Positions 16,963 through 25,637 of a DNA stretch of 64,000 nucleotides are shown in pieces. The notes under the pieces are model-generated. The model saw only the letters and a program-made list of their open reading frames with translations, was not told the DNA's origin and did not search any database. Position 1 is the first letter of the stretch, and each line of letters starts with the position of its first letter. Source of the DNA: Daejeonella sp. H1SJ63 (lineage in GTDB: Bacteria > Bacteroidota > Bacteroidia > Sphingobacteriales > Sphingobacteriaceae); NCBI RefSeq assembly GCF_029360775.1, contig NZ_JARKMZ010000028.1, positions 682,001-746,000 on the forward strand. The letters run 5' to 3'. Position numbers and translations under genes: made by a program.

Positions 16963-17262
16963 CAACTTTTTTCACAACCGTAGTTGTTCAAAAGCATAAG
17001 ATGTCCGTGGTTTAACCGGCTCATGGTTTAACATTCTTTCGAACGCAATTACCTGTCACCTTCATTATCCTTACAACCTCTTCCATAGAATAATGTTGTA
17101 ACTCAATTTCTGCCTGTCATTCTGACTTCAAAACTTCAGCCCTTCATCTTGCGATTTCGAACATCAGGTTCTGAGTTTAAATAATCCGGGAAAAACTGAA
17201 GTCCGAAAACTCAGCATTCCTATGGATCTTTTTTCAGGCTGTCAAAAAACGTGCGTCTTATT
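16917..17262 (-). ncRNA. Putative structured small RNA, copy B (paired with copy A)
   Basis: The same architecture as copy A, about 650 nt away on the same strand: promoter (TTTG, 20 nt, TACCTTAG), 5' block TTTGACAGCCTGAAAAAA, 3' block CTTTTGAACAACTACGGTTG, and a terminal hairpin with T-tract. The UACG hairpin (16974-16987) reads ACAAC-UACG-GUUGU. Compared with copy A, one G-C pair has become A-U and one G-U has become A-U, so pairing is kept. The divergent middle still holds good stems, for example CTGAGTTT with AAACTCAG and TTACAAC with GTTGTAA. The terminator-loop core, CGCAAGATGA, occurs a second time near 17141-17158. Function unknown. Confidence 0.7.
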
Positions 17263-17266
17263 ATAA

Positions 17267-17298
17267 CTAAGGTAACAGACAATATTTCTATGTCCAAA
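17267..17298 (-). promoter_or_regulatory. Promoter of RNA B
   Basis: On the minus strand TTTG (17298-17295) and TACCTTAG (17274-17267) are spaced 20 nt apart, close to the Bacteroidota consensus and aligned with the RNA A promoter. Predicted start near 17262. Confidence 0.65.
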
Positions 17299-17619
17299 TA
17301 TTATCAGAATATTTTATAAACAGCTTATAAACAATTAATTATCATTTATTAACATCCAATAAGCTTATAAAAAGCACTTAAATTGATCTGTTTTTAAGCT
17401 TTCCGGTAAATTCTGATAAAATAATTAACTATCTGATAATTAGAAGTTTTAAACATTTTCCTGATTCTTTTAAATAAAAAAACAAAAAATATTCTTGTAT
17501 TTAATTTTGTCTTCCCTGAAAGCTTAACATAATTAAACAAATACACCGGCAGATTTATAATCTAAATAGAGTATTTTAGCTGATAAGCAATCATTCTGCT
17601 TTCCTCATTCATAATCAGT
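17299..17619. other. AT-rich intergenic stretch between RNA B and the FUSC gene
   Basis: It contains three of the DnaA-box-like 9-mers (17314, 17325, 17346). TAATTTTG at 17502-17509 is an exact -7 element that may start the FUSC transcript about 105 nt before its ATG; no good TTG lies 19-21 nt upstream of it. I see no ORF or RNA gene here. Confidence 0.45.
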
Positions 17620-19734
17620 ATGAAGCAATCGCGTGAGATTAAATCTTTTATTTTCGGTCAGTATTTTACTGATGGATTGCGCATTACTATAGGGGTACTA
17701 CTCCCCTCTCTAATATTTTATCATCTTAATTTGCTGTCTGTTGGATTAACCATTTCCCTTGGAGCAGTTTGTATCAGTATTGCAGATACTCAGGGTCCGA
17801 TTAATCATAAGCGAAATGGGATGCTCTATTGTAATATTCTGGTATTTCTTACAGCTCTTCTTACAGGACTTTTAAATCGCTATCCTGTCCTGATTGGACT
17901 TGAAATACTCGTTTTATGTTTTCTGTATTCCATGCTCTCTGTTTATGGCAACAGGGCATCTTCCATTGGTACAGCGGCCTTACTCATCATGATACTTACC
18001 ATAGATCAGGAAGCCATTTCCTCGAATGGTGTTTGGAAACATTCATTATATATTCTTTGCGGGGGTATCTGGTATATGATTTTAAGTTTATCATTATCTC
18101 AGATCAGACCTTTCAGACTTGCTCAGCAGGCAATGGGTGAATGCATCAGGGAAGTTGCCAGGTATGTAAAACTGAAAGCTGATTTTTATGATATACATAG
18201 TGATTTTGATGAAAATTATAAAAAGCTTGTTGCCCAACAGGTTATAGTTCATGAACAGCAGGATTCAGTCAGGGAACTCCTGTTTAAGACCAGAATAATG
18301 GTCAAGGAATCGACGCCTGTGGGACGCTTACTCATTGTGGTATTTGTTGATATTGTAGACCTTTTTGAACAAACAATGGCTACACATTATGACTATCAGG
18401 CCATCCGCAACACTTTTGGAAAGACGGAATCATTACATGAATTCAACAGGATTATCATAAAAATGGCTGATGAGCTTGAAAACTTAAGCTATTATATCAT
18501 AAGTAATGATAAACCTCAGCCATTATACGATTTCAGACCCGAACTCGAGAAATTAAAAGCCGGTATTGATAAAACTGAAGAATCAGGTATAAATGTACTG
18601 GTGCTTAAGAAAATTCTGATCAATGTCAGAAATATGCTGAACAGGGTTGAGAAAATATATGCCTATTTCAATCAACAACAAATCAGCAACTTAACTGATG
18701 TTGATTACAGTAAATTCGTATCGCATCAGGACTATGATACAAAAATATTAAAAGAAAATTTCAGTCTTAAATCGTCTGTTTTCAGGCATTCTGTCAGAGT
18801 ATCATTAATGTGTTTTACAGGATTCCTTATTTCAAAGCTCTTTCCTGTCGGATACCATAGTTACTGGATACTGCTAACTATTCTTGTTATCTTAAAACCT
18901 GCCTACAGCCTGACCAAACAAAGAAATATAGAACGGGTTATCGGAACAGTAATTGGAGGATTGCTGGGTGCATTGATTTTGTATCTGGTTAAAGATCAAA
19001 CCAGCAGATTTATATTACTGATGATCTTTATGGTTGGAACCTATAGCTTTCAAAGGCTGAATTATATTGTAAGTGTCTTATTCATGACACCATATATCCT
19101 GATTCTTTTCAGTATTCTCGGTGCCAATAACATTAATATTGTTAAGGAAAGAGTTTTGGACACCTTTATCGGATCGTTCGTTGCCTTGATATCAAGTTTT
19201 GTGGTATTACCCAATTGGGAATATTATCAATTAAAGGATATAATGAAGGATGTATTGATTGCTAATTACAATTATCTGTATCAGGTGGCTCAAAAATTAA
19301 GTGGTAAAACACCGGATATAACCTCATTTAAACTGGTCAGGAAGGATGTGTATGTAAGTTCAGCCAATCTGGGAAGTGCGTTTCAGCGTATGTTATCAGA
19401 GCCTAAAAGTAAACAGCAGAATATCAAAGACATTCATAAATTCGTGGTTCTGAACCATATGATATCATCCTATACCGCCACTCTGATTATGAATTTGAAT
19501 CAATATGAGTCAACTATTGCAGATATTTCTCACATAAGAATGATCCGTAAATCTTTATATTCTTTATCAGAACTGATCAAGGCTATGGGTGTAACTGATT
19601 TTAAGGAACTTGAAATCAATGTCCCTGAGATTGCTTCTGTGCCAAACCGGTCTAATGATTCAAAATTACTTTATGAGCAGTTGGAGCTAGTTAATAAACT
19701 AATTCAGGATATCCAGAAATTGAATAAAATTTAA
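17620..19734 (+). CDS. FUSC-family membrane protein (YccS/YhfK-like)
   Basis: A 704-residue inner-membrane protein with the duplicated layout of YccS-type proteins. The N-terminal hydrophobic block covers about 20-165 (including VGLTISLGAVCISIADTQGP). A soluble helical region spans about 170-390. A second membrane block lies near 395-535 and starts FRHSVRVSLMCFTGFLISKL, with SYWILLTILVILKPAY and RVIGTVIGGLLGALI. A cytoplasmic C-terminal domain of about 170 residues follows. Relatives with this fold include aromatic-acid efflux proteins, but the substrate is unknown. Its stop overlaps the convergent DsbA-like gene by 4 nt. Confidence 0.88.
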   Translation: MKQSREIKSFIFGQYFTDGLRITIGVLLPSLIFYHLNLLSVGLTISLGAVCISIADTQGPINHKRNGMLYCNILVFLTALLTGLLNRYPVLIGLEILVLCFLYSMLSVYGNRASSIGTAALLIMILTIDQEAISSNGVWKHSLYILCGGIWYMILSLSLSQIRPFRLAQQAMGECIREVARYVKLKADFYDIHSDFDENYKKLVAQQVIVHEQQDSVRELLFKTRIMVKESTPVGRLLIVVFVDIVDLFEQTMATHYDYQAIRNTFGKTESLHEFNRIIIKMADELENLSYYIISNDKPQPLYDFRPELEKLKAGIDKTEESGINVLVLKKILINVRNMLNRVEKIYAYFNQQQISNLTDVDYSKFVSHQDYDTKILKENFSLKSSVFRHSVRVSLMCFTGFLISKLFPVGYHSYWILLTILVILKPAYSLTKQRNIERVIGTVIGGLLGALILYLVKDQTSRFILLMIFMVGTYSFQRLNYIVSVLFMTPYILILFSILGANNINIVKERVLDTFIGSFVALISSFVVLPNWEYYQLKDIMKDVLIANYNYLYQVAQKLSGKTPDITSFKLVRKDVYVSSANLGSAFQRMLSEPKSKQQNIKDIHKFVVLNHMISSYTATLIMNLNQYESTIADISHIRMIRKSLYSLSELIKAMGVTDFKELEINVPEIASVPNRSNDSKLLYEQLELVNKLIQDIQKLNKI

Positions 19735-20378
19735 ATACCTGCTTCCTTTATTACATTATTAATCCTTAATTCGAGGGTCTCCGGATCAGTATAACCTTTC
19801 GCGATCAGGTAGAAGGAAGTTTCGCTTAATTGCATCAGTACTGCCGGGAATGATTCAACTCTGAGCTGTTTAGCGAGTGCAAAATCGTAATAAGCGGCTT
19901 CTTTAAATTCTTCCAGCCTCATTTTGTTCTCAAATTCGTCTGGATCAATCCCGAAATTTACTGCCAGATAGCGGTATAAGCCAAAATCATTAGGATCTTT
20001 TCCATCAAAATAAATGGATTGCTGCAGGTCGTGTACAAATGGAACAGATAATTGGGGTTTAACAGACTTAAATACAGAAAGGGCAATTGAGGGTATTTCG
20101 GAATTAAGAATCATGGTTCCTTCCTCCAGATGCTTTAAATAAGGTTCGCCAAACTTAACTCCGCACATACCTTCAATAGTATGATAAGCTGTTTTACTAT
20201 AAGGTGCTGCCTGATTAATAGAGCCGGCTTTTTCACCGGTCATCATACCACCGCTGATTACCTCAAAGTCAAAATCATTTACATGCTTTTCATAACAATC
20301 CTTAATAACCCGGCTAAAACCATAACACCAGCCGCAAAAAGCATCATAAACATAAATGATTTTAATTCTTTGTTCCAT
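19731..20378 (-). CDS. DsbA-family thioredoxin-fold protein (FrnE-like)
   Basis: The 215-residue protein starts IIYVYDAFCGWCYGF, with a C15-G-W-C18 active site at the start of a thioredoxin fold and an inserted helical domain (a GGMMTGEKAG loop, then helices). A segment reading RVESFPAVLM supplies the cis-proline-type turn. There is no signal peptide, so it should be cytosolic, like FrnE-type dithiol oxidoreductases. It is transcribed with bioB: its start is 9 nt downstream of the bioB stop. The link to biotin synthesis is positional; a redox role near an iron-sulfur enzyme is an inference. Confidence 0.85.
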   Translation of the reverse strand: MEQRIKIIYVYDAFCGWCYGFSRVIKDCYEKHVNDFDFEVISGGMMTGEKAGSINQAAPYSKTAYHTIEGMCGVKFGEPYLKHLEEGTMILNSEIPSIALSVFKSVKPQLSVPFVHDLQQSIYFDGKDPNDFGLYRYLAVNFGIDPDEFENKMRLEEFKEAAYYDFALAKQLRVESFPAVLMQLSETSFYLIAKGYTDPETLELRINNVIKEAGI

Positions 20379-20387
20379 TCGGGGAAA

Positions 20388-21389
20388 TTATGCTTCAGCT
20401 GAAATCTCAGACCACTTTTCGGGACGGCCATTTTTGAATGCTTCCCTGGGCTTTAAACCCAGAATTTCAAACATCTGCATATCCTCATTAAATGCAGGAT
20501 TAGGTGTTGTAAGTAGTTTATCTCCGGCAAAAATTGAATTAGCGCCTGCCATAAAGCACAATGCCTGATCAGAAAGACTCATCTCTGTTCTGCCTGCAGA
20601 TAAACGCACCACAGTTTTAGGCATAATTATTCTGGCCGTGGCAATCATTCTTACCATATCCCAAACAGAAACTCTTGGCTGATCGGCTAATGGAGTGCCT
20701 TTAACCGGTACCAGTGCATTTACAGGAACCGATTCAGGATGCTTTGACATATTCGATAAAGTTTTCAGCATTGAGATCCTGTCTTCAACTGTTTCCCCCA
20801 ATCCAATAATTCCTCCACTGCAAACAGTTAATTTGGCTTTTCGGGCATTATCAATTGTTTTTAAACGATCATCATAGCTACGGGTAGTAATGATACGTTT
20901 ATAATCATCTTCTGAGGTATCAAGATTATGGTTATATGCATACAAACCGGCATCGGCCAGTCTCTGTGCCTGCGATTCAGTTAACATACCCAAAGTACAG
21001 CATACCTCCATGTCTAAAGAATTAACAGACTTTACCATATCAATAACACGATCAAAGTCTTTATTATCTCTGACTTCACGCCATGCAGCACCCATACATA
21101 AACGTGATGCACCCGCGGCTTTAGCCTTTTGAGCTGCATCCGTAACCTGCTCAACAGACATTAATGCCTGTACTTCAAGATCTGTATGATAACGTGCCGC
21201 CTGAGGGCAATATGCACAGTCTTCAGGACATCCACCGGTTTTTATAGATAAGAGGCTACTGATCTGTACCTCTGAATAATCCTTGTTCTCTCTGTGTACG
21301 GTTGCGGCTCTGTAGATTAAATCCAGCAAGGGACTATTATATATTTCAGCAATTTCTTCTTTGGTCCAGTTATTTCTGATCTCAGCCAT
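20388..21389 (-). CDS. bioB: Biotin synthase
   Basis: BioB is a radical-SAM enzyme that inserts sulfur into dethiobiotin. The radical-SAM cluster motif is C54-x3-C58-x2-C61 in GGCPEDCAYCPQ, followed by ARYHTD. Other family blocks are CMGAAWREVRD, VCCTLGMLTE, YNHNLDTSE, CSGGIIGLGE and RLSAGRTEM. Length (333) is normal. TAAATTTG on the minus strand at 21425-21418 is an exact -7 box, giving a leader of about 25 nt. No BirA operator-like palindrome is obvious upstream. Confidence 0.97.
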   Translation of the reverse strand: MAEIRNNWTKEEIAEIYNSPLLDLIYRAATVHRENKDYSEVQISSLLSIKTGGCPEDCAYCPQAARYHTDLEVQALMSVEQVTDAAQKAKAAGASRLCMGAAWREVRDNKDFDRVIDMVKSVNSLDMEVCCTLGMLTESQAQRLADAGLYAYNHNLDTSEDDYKRIITTRSYDDRLKTIDNARKAKLTVCSGGIIGLGETVEDRISMLKTLSNMSKHPESVPVNALVPVKGTPLADQPRVSVWDMVRMIATARIIMPKTVVRLSAGRTEMSLSDQALCFMAGANSIFAGDKLLTTPNPAFNEDMQMFEILGLKPREAFKNGRPEKWSEISAEA

Positions 21390-21417
21390 ATAAATGATTC
21401 CCTTAATAGGATTAGGG

Positions 21418-21425
21418 CAAATTTA
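21418..21425 (-). promoter_or_regulatory. -7 promoter element of bioB
   Basis: TAAATTTG on the minus strand, an exact match to TAnnTTTG, 28 nt before the bioB ATG. No TTG lies at the expected -33 distance. Confidence 0.45.
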
Positions 21426-21473
21426 TAATAATATCGGCAACCTTTAAAGGGAAACGGTCAGAAGAGATAGATT

Positions 21474-22823
21474 TTATAAAATCAGACTGCTGGCAAGTCC
21501 CAGTAGCAATAGGAATCCAAACACATCTGTAAAGGTTGTAATAATGATAGAGGAAGCTATTGCAGGGTCAATGCCTACTCTTTTAAGCATAAGCGGGATT
21601 GATGAACCGGCAATCCCGGCGATAATCAGATTTCCGGTCATCGCAATAAAAATAACCAGTCCAAGTAAAGGATTATGGTCGTAAAATAAGGCAAACAGAA
21701 AAACAATACATCCTACTACTGCACCATTAATCAGGCCAACTGTAAATTCTTTCAAAACAGTACGATAAGCCTGGTTATCAGTAAGGTCATTCAGTGAAAT
21801 ACGTCTTACCGTTACCGCAAGTGCCTGTGTTGCGGCATTTCCACCCATGCCAGCTATAATAACCATATATCCGGCAAGTAATCCCATCCGGGCAATAGTG
21901 GTATCAAAATATCGTATTATTGAAGCCGCTAAAAACGCCGTTCCCAAGTTTAAAACAAGCCAGGGTAGACGGCTTTTGACAGCCTCCATCCAGTTACCTG
22001 CCAGTTCCTCATCTTCAGATACCCCGGATATTTTCAGGATATCCTCAGTATTCTCTTCCTCCATAACATCAATCACATCATCAAATGTGATTCGCCCAAG
22101 AAGGTGCATATTGTCGTCAACTACCGGTATGCTGGTTAGATTATACTGTGAAATTAACTTTGCAACTTCCTCCTGATCGGTATCTGCTTTAACATAAACA
22201 AAATCTGCTTTAATCAGATCCTGAATCCGTACATTATTACGGGCCTTAATGATATCCTTTAATGATACAATCCCTTTTAATATATTATTGTCGTCGATAA
22301 CATTGATGGTATAGAATTCTTCCATCTCTTCCGATTGCCGGATTACCTCTTCCAGTGCATCTTTTTTTAACAGAAATTCATTTATCCGGATGACCTGGGT
22401 ATTCATTAATCCCCCGGCAGTATCTTCCTCATATTTTAGCAGAGAACGGATATTGGAAGCATCTTCTTCATCAAGCTCCTGAAGAATTTCCAGTTGCTGC
22501 TCTTCAGGCAACTGACTGATAATGTCAGTTGCATCATCATAGTCAAGTTCCTCAACAATCTCAGAACGTCTTTCAGGATTTAAGTTTTCCAGAAGTCGCT
22601 CAGGATGGAATTCTGCGTCCATTTCAGAGATGATATCGGAGGCAAATTCAGCTGGAAGTATGCTGATGATACGTTCGCGTGATTCCTGGGAAATGCTTTC
22701 AAAAAGGATAGCAATTTCTGAAGGATGATATTCTGAAATCAGATCTTTCAAGACATAATCATCCTCTTCGAGGGCCTTTTTGATTTTAAGAAGGTCTGAT
22801 TTATCTAGCTCAAAAGACTGCAT
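21474..22823 (-). CDS. mgtE: Magnesium transporter MgtE
   Basis: The 449-residue protein has the three MgtE parts. The first 130 residues are an acidic helical N domain with repeated LPEE/ELDEEDA segments. Two CBS domains follow (about 135-255), including the TSIPVVDDNMHLLGRITFDD strand-turn. Five membrane helices make up the last 165 residues. The pore motif GMGGNAATQALAVTVR is intact. The N and CBS domains sense Mg2+ and close the channel when cytosolic Mg2+ is high. It is upstream of bioB on the same strand and next to corA, so two unrelated Mg/Co carriers are neighbours. I found no M-box-type leader in the 67 nt upstream. Confidence 0.95.
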   Translation of the reverse strand: MQSFELDKSDLLKIKKALEEDDYVLKDLISEYHPSEIAILFESISQESRERIISILPAEFASDIISEMDAEFHPERLLENLNPERRSEIVEELDYDDATDIISQLPEEQQLEILQELDEEDASNIRSLLKYEEDTAGGLMNTQVIRINEFLLKKDALEEVIRQSEEMEEFYTINVIDDNNILKGIVSLKDIIKARNNVRIQDLIKADFVYVKADTDQEEVAKLISQYNLTSIPVVDDNMHLLGRITFDDVIDVMEEENTEDILKISGVSEDEELAGNWMEAVKSRLPWLVLNLGTAFLAASIIRYFDTTIARMGLLAGYMVIIAGMGGNAATQALAVTVRRISLNDLTDNQAYRTVLKEFTVGLINGAVVGCIVFLFALFYDHNPLLGLVIFIAMTGNLIIAGIAGSSIPLMLKRVGIDPAIASSIIITTFTDVFGFLLLLGLASSLIL

Positions 22824-22890
22824 ATAATAAAAGTAGGAAATACTTTGAAATATGAAGATTAAAACCCTTTTATTGTACTGATTTAATTTA

Positions 22891-24015
22891 TCAATTCTTA
22901 TTGAACCATCCCTTTCGCCAGAAATAAATCAGCTGTAAAATGGCAATTAAAAGCATCACCACCATCGTATAGACATATCCATTCTCTGAATAGAGCTCAG
23001 GCATATTATTCCTTAGAATCTTGCCGGTCTGAGGATCCTCAAAAGCGAAATTCATACCATAAATTCCGGCTATAAACGTCAGCGGAATAAAAATGGAAGA
23101 AATGATGGTTAACACTTTCATAATCTCATTCATCCTGTTGCTGATTAATGAAAGGTTTAAGTCTATAAGACTTGTTGTCAAATCTTTATACCCCTCAACC
23201 AGATCAATAACCTGCATGCAATGATCATAGGTATCTTTAAGATAAGTTTTGGAAAGCTTCGTAAGTAATTTTGATTCAGTTCTGAGGAGATCATTAATTT
23301 TGTCGCGTTCAGGCCACGCACATCTTCTGATCATGATCATCTCCCTTTTAATGTTCTGTATTTGAAACATCAATGTTTTATCTGCTTTTTTATAGAGAAG
23401 ATCCTCGATTGTTTCAAGTTCATCCCCTAATTTATAAATCAAAGAGAAGTAGTTATCTATAATCACATCAGTCAGGGCATACATCAGATAAGATGGGCCT
23501 CCGATTCTAATATTACCCTTCCCCCCTTTCAATCTGTTAATTACCGGCTCCATCAAATTAGCATAACTATCCTGAAAACTAATCAACAGGTTTGAAAAAA
23601 GTATAATCGAAAATTGCTCGTTTTCAATTTCAAGATCAGGGTTAACGTAAAGCATTCTGCTCACAGAGAACATATACTCTCCATATTCATCAAGTTTTGG
23701 TCTTTGACGGCATTCCGCAATATCCTCTATTAACAGCTTACTGATACTAAATTTATTCTGCAGATATATTAATAAATCTGAATCTCCAATTCCTCGAATA
23801 TCAATCCACATTTTCATTTCAGAAAATTGCGATAACCGAGTTTCAAGTTCAGTGATATAATTTACCGGGATGCATTGGTATTCTTCTGCATTATATATAT
23901 GTAAGTTAATTGCCGGCTTTAAAGCATCCTTATATAATTGAACAGAACCCGGACTTAAACCAATTGCAGGCTCATACTTTTTAGATTTTAATCTGATTCG
24001 CCTGATCTTTGCCAT
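22891..24015 (-). CDS. corA: CorA-family magnesium/cobalt transporter
   Basis: This 374-residue protein has a large cytosolic N-terminal domain, a long helix, and two C-terminal membrane segments. The first ends with the hallmark YGMNF near residue 320, followed by the periplasmic loop and a second helix with a KGWFNKN basic tail. The family forms pentameric Mg2+ (or Co2+/Zn2+) channels. It is co-directional with mgtE (67 nt) and with the WbqC-like gene upstream (2 nt), so the three are likely transcribed together. Confidence 0.95.
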   Translation of the reverse strand: MAKIRRIRLKSKKYEPAIGLSPGSVQLYKDALKPAINLHIYNAEEYQCIPVNYITELETRLSQFSEMKMWIDIRGIGDSDLLIYLQNKFSISKLLIEDIAECRQRPKLDEYGEYMFSVSRMLYVNPDLEIENEQFSIILFSNLLISFQDSYANLMEPVINRLKGGKGNIRIGGPSYLMYALTDVIIDNYFSLIYKLGDELETIEDLLYKKADKTLMFQIQNIKREMIMIRRCAWPERDKINDLLRTESKLLTKLSKTYLKDTYDHCMQVIDLVEGYKDLTTSLIDLNLSLISNRMNEIMKVLTIISSIFIPLTFIAGIYGMNFAFEDPQTGKILRNNMPELYSENGYVYTMVVMLLIAILQLIYFWRKGWFNKN

Positions 24016-24017
24016 AT

Positions 24018-24626
24018 TTATAAATATTTAATGCTCTGCGGACCCTGATTAAACAATAAATCAACAATACTTAGGTTCGGAATAAAGCCATTTTTCTCTT
24101 CAAAAACCTGAAAGTAGGGTTTAAAAATCATTCCTGAGTGCTTTTTAGGGTGTATACTGCTACGGAAATCATCAAAGCCGTTATAATTTTTCTCGAATGT
24201 ACCGGTGTAAGAACAGGTGATATTTATCTTAAGAAATTTTAAAATTAAAGCCAGCATTTCTTCGTTATAATCAAACAGAAAATCCCATTTCCTTTCATAA
24301 AAAATGGATAGATCATCCTCATAATATTCAAAATATGCTGAACTTCTGTAACAGGTCTGTAAGCTCATTAAATGCAGCCTTTGCCATCTGAAATCATAGC
24401 TAATCTTAACATCTTTTACTTTGGTATGTACTTTCGAGCCTTTTATAACCGGAACAACCAGATCCAGTTTGCCATTTGGTGAATGAATACTTGCACGATT
24501 TCTGTAACTCTGTTTTTGAAAATGTTCTGCATTTTCAATTAAAATAGCAGATCTGTATTCAGAAAGTTTACTGAAATACTCAATAGGTGGAAGATAAAAT
24601 AAAGGGAAGACTGCTCCTTTTTCCAT
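24018..24626 (-). CDS. WbqC-like family protein
   Basis: The recognisable N-terminus is VFPLFYLPPIEYFSKL, followed by ENAEHFQKQSYRNRASIHSP and NGKLDLVVPV, the conserved start of the WbqC-like family found in O-antigen and glycan loci. Molecular function is unproven; a catalytic or carrier role in sugar transfer has been suggested. The C-terminus ends FNQGPQSIKYL, as in family members. I prefer the ATG at 24626 (203 residues), since a longer frame from 24677 adds 17 residues that do not look conserved; that choice is uncertain. It lies head to head with an acyltransferase gene and 2 nt before corA. Confidence 0.8.
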   Translation of the reverse strand: MEKGAVFPLFYLPPIEYFSKLSEYRSAILIENAEHFQKQSYRNRASIHSPNGKLDLVVPVIKGSKVHTKVKDVKISYDFRWQRLHLMSLQTCYRSSAYFEYYEDDLSIFYERKWDFLFDYNEEMLALILKFLKINITCSYTGTFEKNYNGFDDFRSSIHPKKHSGMIFKPYFQVFEEKNGFIPNLSIVDLLFNQGPQSIKYL

Positions 24627-24696
24627 CGTTTGTTTAAGTTTGTGTAAAGATGCAGAAATTAACAAAAAATCGATCATAACCCATAGAATGTTCTGA

Positions 24697-24728
24697 TTGA
24701 GTGATTCTGTTTTGTATTCTTAATTTTG
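24697..24728 (+). promoter_or_regulatory. Promoter of the acyltransferase-glycosyltransferase pair
   Basis: TTG at 24697-24699 and TAATTTTG at 24721-24728 have a 21-nt spacer, a good Bacteroidota promoter. Transcription should start near 24733, only about 5 nt before the ATG at 24738. Confidence 0.65.
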
Positions 24729-24737
24729 TACCATCAG

Positions 24738-25637
24738 ATGAACTTAATTACATTCAGACTCATTTCAGGGCTGCTCTATTTAATATCCTTGCTTCCTTTC
24801 TGGATACTTTATCTGATTTCGGATTTCCTTTATTTTATTCTCTATTACCTTACCGGCTACCGAAGGAAGGTCGTTTTTAATAATTTGAGGAATTCTTTTC
24901 CTGAAAAATCTATAGATGAGCTTAAATCTATAGAAAAACGTTATTATCATTATCTGGCCGACCTGATCGTTGAATCCGTTAAGTCATTCACAATAAGTTC
25001 TGAAGAGATCAGAAAACGTTTTGTTTTCAAAAATTTATCTGCGATTAGTTCAAATCTGGACGCCGGAAGATCAGTAATCGCGGTCTCCGGACATTATGGT
25101 AATTGGGAATGGGCTTCTATAGCGATAGCGCAGCAATTAAAGGAGGATGTGCTCATTGTTTATAAACCATTAAGCAATAAGCGGTTTGAAAAATTAATTA
25201 ATTCAACAAGGTCAAAATTCGGTGCAATCATGGTACCCATGAAAAACACCCTGAGAAAGCTTACTGAATACAAAAGTAAACCTTATGTATTGGCTCTGGT
25301 AGGTGATCAAACGCCGCCAAGAGAAGAGTCCAACTATTTTACAGGTTTTCTGAATCAGCCAACTGCGGTATTTTTAGGTGTAGAAAAAATTGCAGTAAGG
25401 TATAATAACCCTGTTATTTATTTTAATATAAATCGCATAAAAAGAGGTTATTATGAGTGCGCAATTGAACTAATAGTAGATAATCCTAAATCGACTAAAG
25501 AATTTGAAATTACCAACATTCATACTAAAGAGCTGGAAAAAAACATATTAGTGGCTCCCGAATTCTGGTTATGGTCACATAAGAGGTGGAAATTTAGTCC
25601 ATCAGATTTAAAACTAAAAAATGACAGATCAGCCTAA
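24738..25637 (+). CDS. Lysophospholipid/lipid A acyltransferase family protein (LpxL/HtrB-like)
   Basis: A 299-residue inner-membrane enzyme with an N-terminal hydrophobic anchor (SGLLYLISLLPFWILYLISD). The acyltransferase H-x4-E motif is SGHYGNWEWA near residues 115-124. GDQTPPREES and a FLNQPTAVFLGVEK block follow, where the family binds the acyl acceptor. LpxL relatives add secondary acyl chains to lipid A; some family members in this phylum instead make other lipids. The start at ATG 24738 is preferred, because a TTG at 24726 lies inside the -7 box. The glycosyltransferase gene begins 17 nt before this stop. Confidence 0.9.
   Translation: MNLITFRLISGLLYLISLLPFWILYLISDFLYFILYYLTGYRRKVVFNNLRNSFPEKSIDELKSIEKRYYHYLADLIVESVKSFTISSEEIRKRFVFKNLSAISSNLDAGRSVIAVSGHYGNWEWASIAIAQQLKEDVLIVYKPLSNKRFEKLINSTRSKFGAIMVPMKNTLRKLTEYKSKPYVLALVGDQTPPREESNYFTGFLNQPTAVFLGVEKIAVRYNNPVIYFNINRIKRGYYECAIELIVDNPKSTKEFEITNIHTKELEKNILVAPEFWLWSHKRWKFSPSDLKLKNDRSA

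Larger units (their letters stand above)
16679..17354. other. Cluster of DnaA-box-like 9-mers in AT-rich DNA
   Basis: TTATTAACA occurs at 16679, 16700, 16774 and 17346. TTATAAACA occurs at 17314 and 17325, and in inverted orientation at 16740-16748. One-mismatch copies lie at 16629 (inverted) and 16751. These differ from E. coli TTATCCACA at two positions. The boxes fall in the two AT-rich stretches directly upstream of RNA A and RNA B, so they could be a replication-type site or binding sites for a regulator of both RNAs. No dnaA or dnaN is in view. Confidence 0.4.

Noticed and set aside
16273-17262. tmRNA, RNase P RNA, SRP RNA or 6S RNA identity for the RNA pair
   Set aside because: No CCA-type tail with T-arm, no RNase P core sequence, no SRP GNAR loop region, and the length and two-copy arrangement do not suit 6S RNA. 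Rfam search would decide.
16620-17380. Calling the box cluster oriC outright
   Set aside because: No dnaA, dnaN or other classic oriC neighbour is present and GC skew cannot be judged from this window alone, so it is kept as a candidate only.
22824-22890. Magnesium-sensing M-box leader of mgtE
   Set aside because: Only 67 nt separate mgtE from corA, too short for an M-box, and no matching motif is seen.
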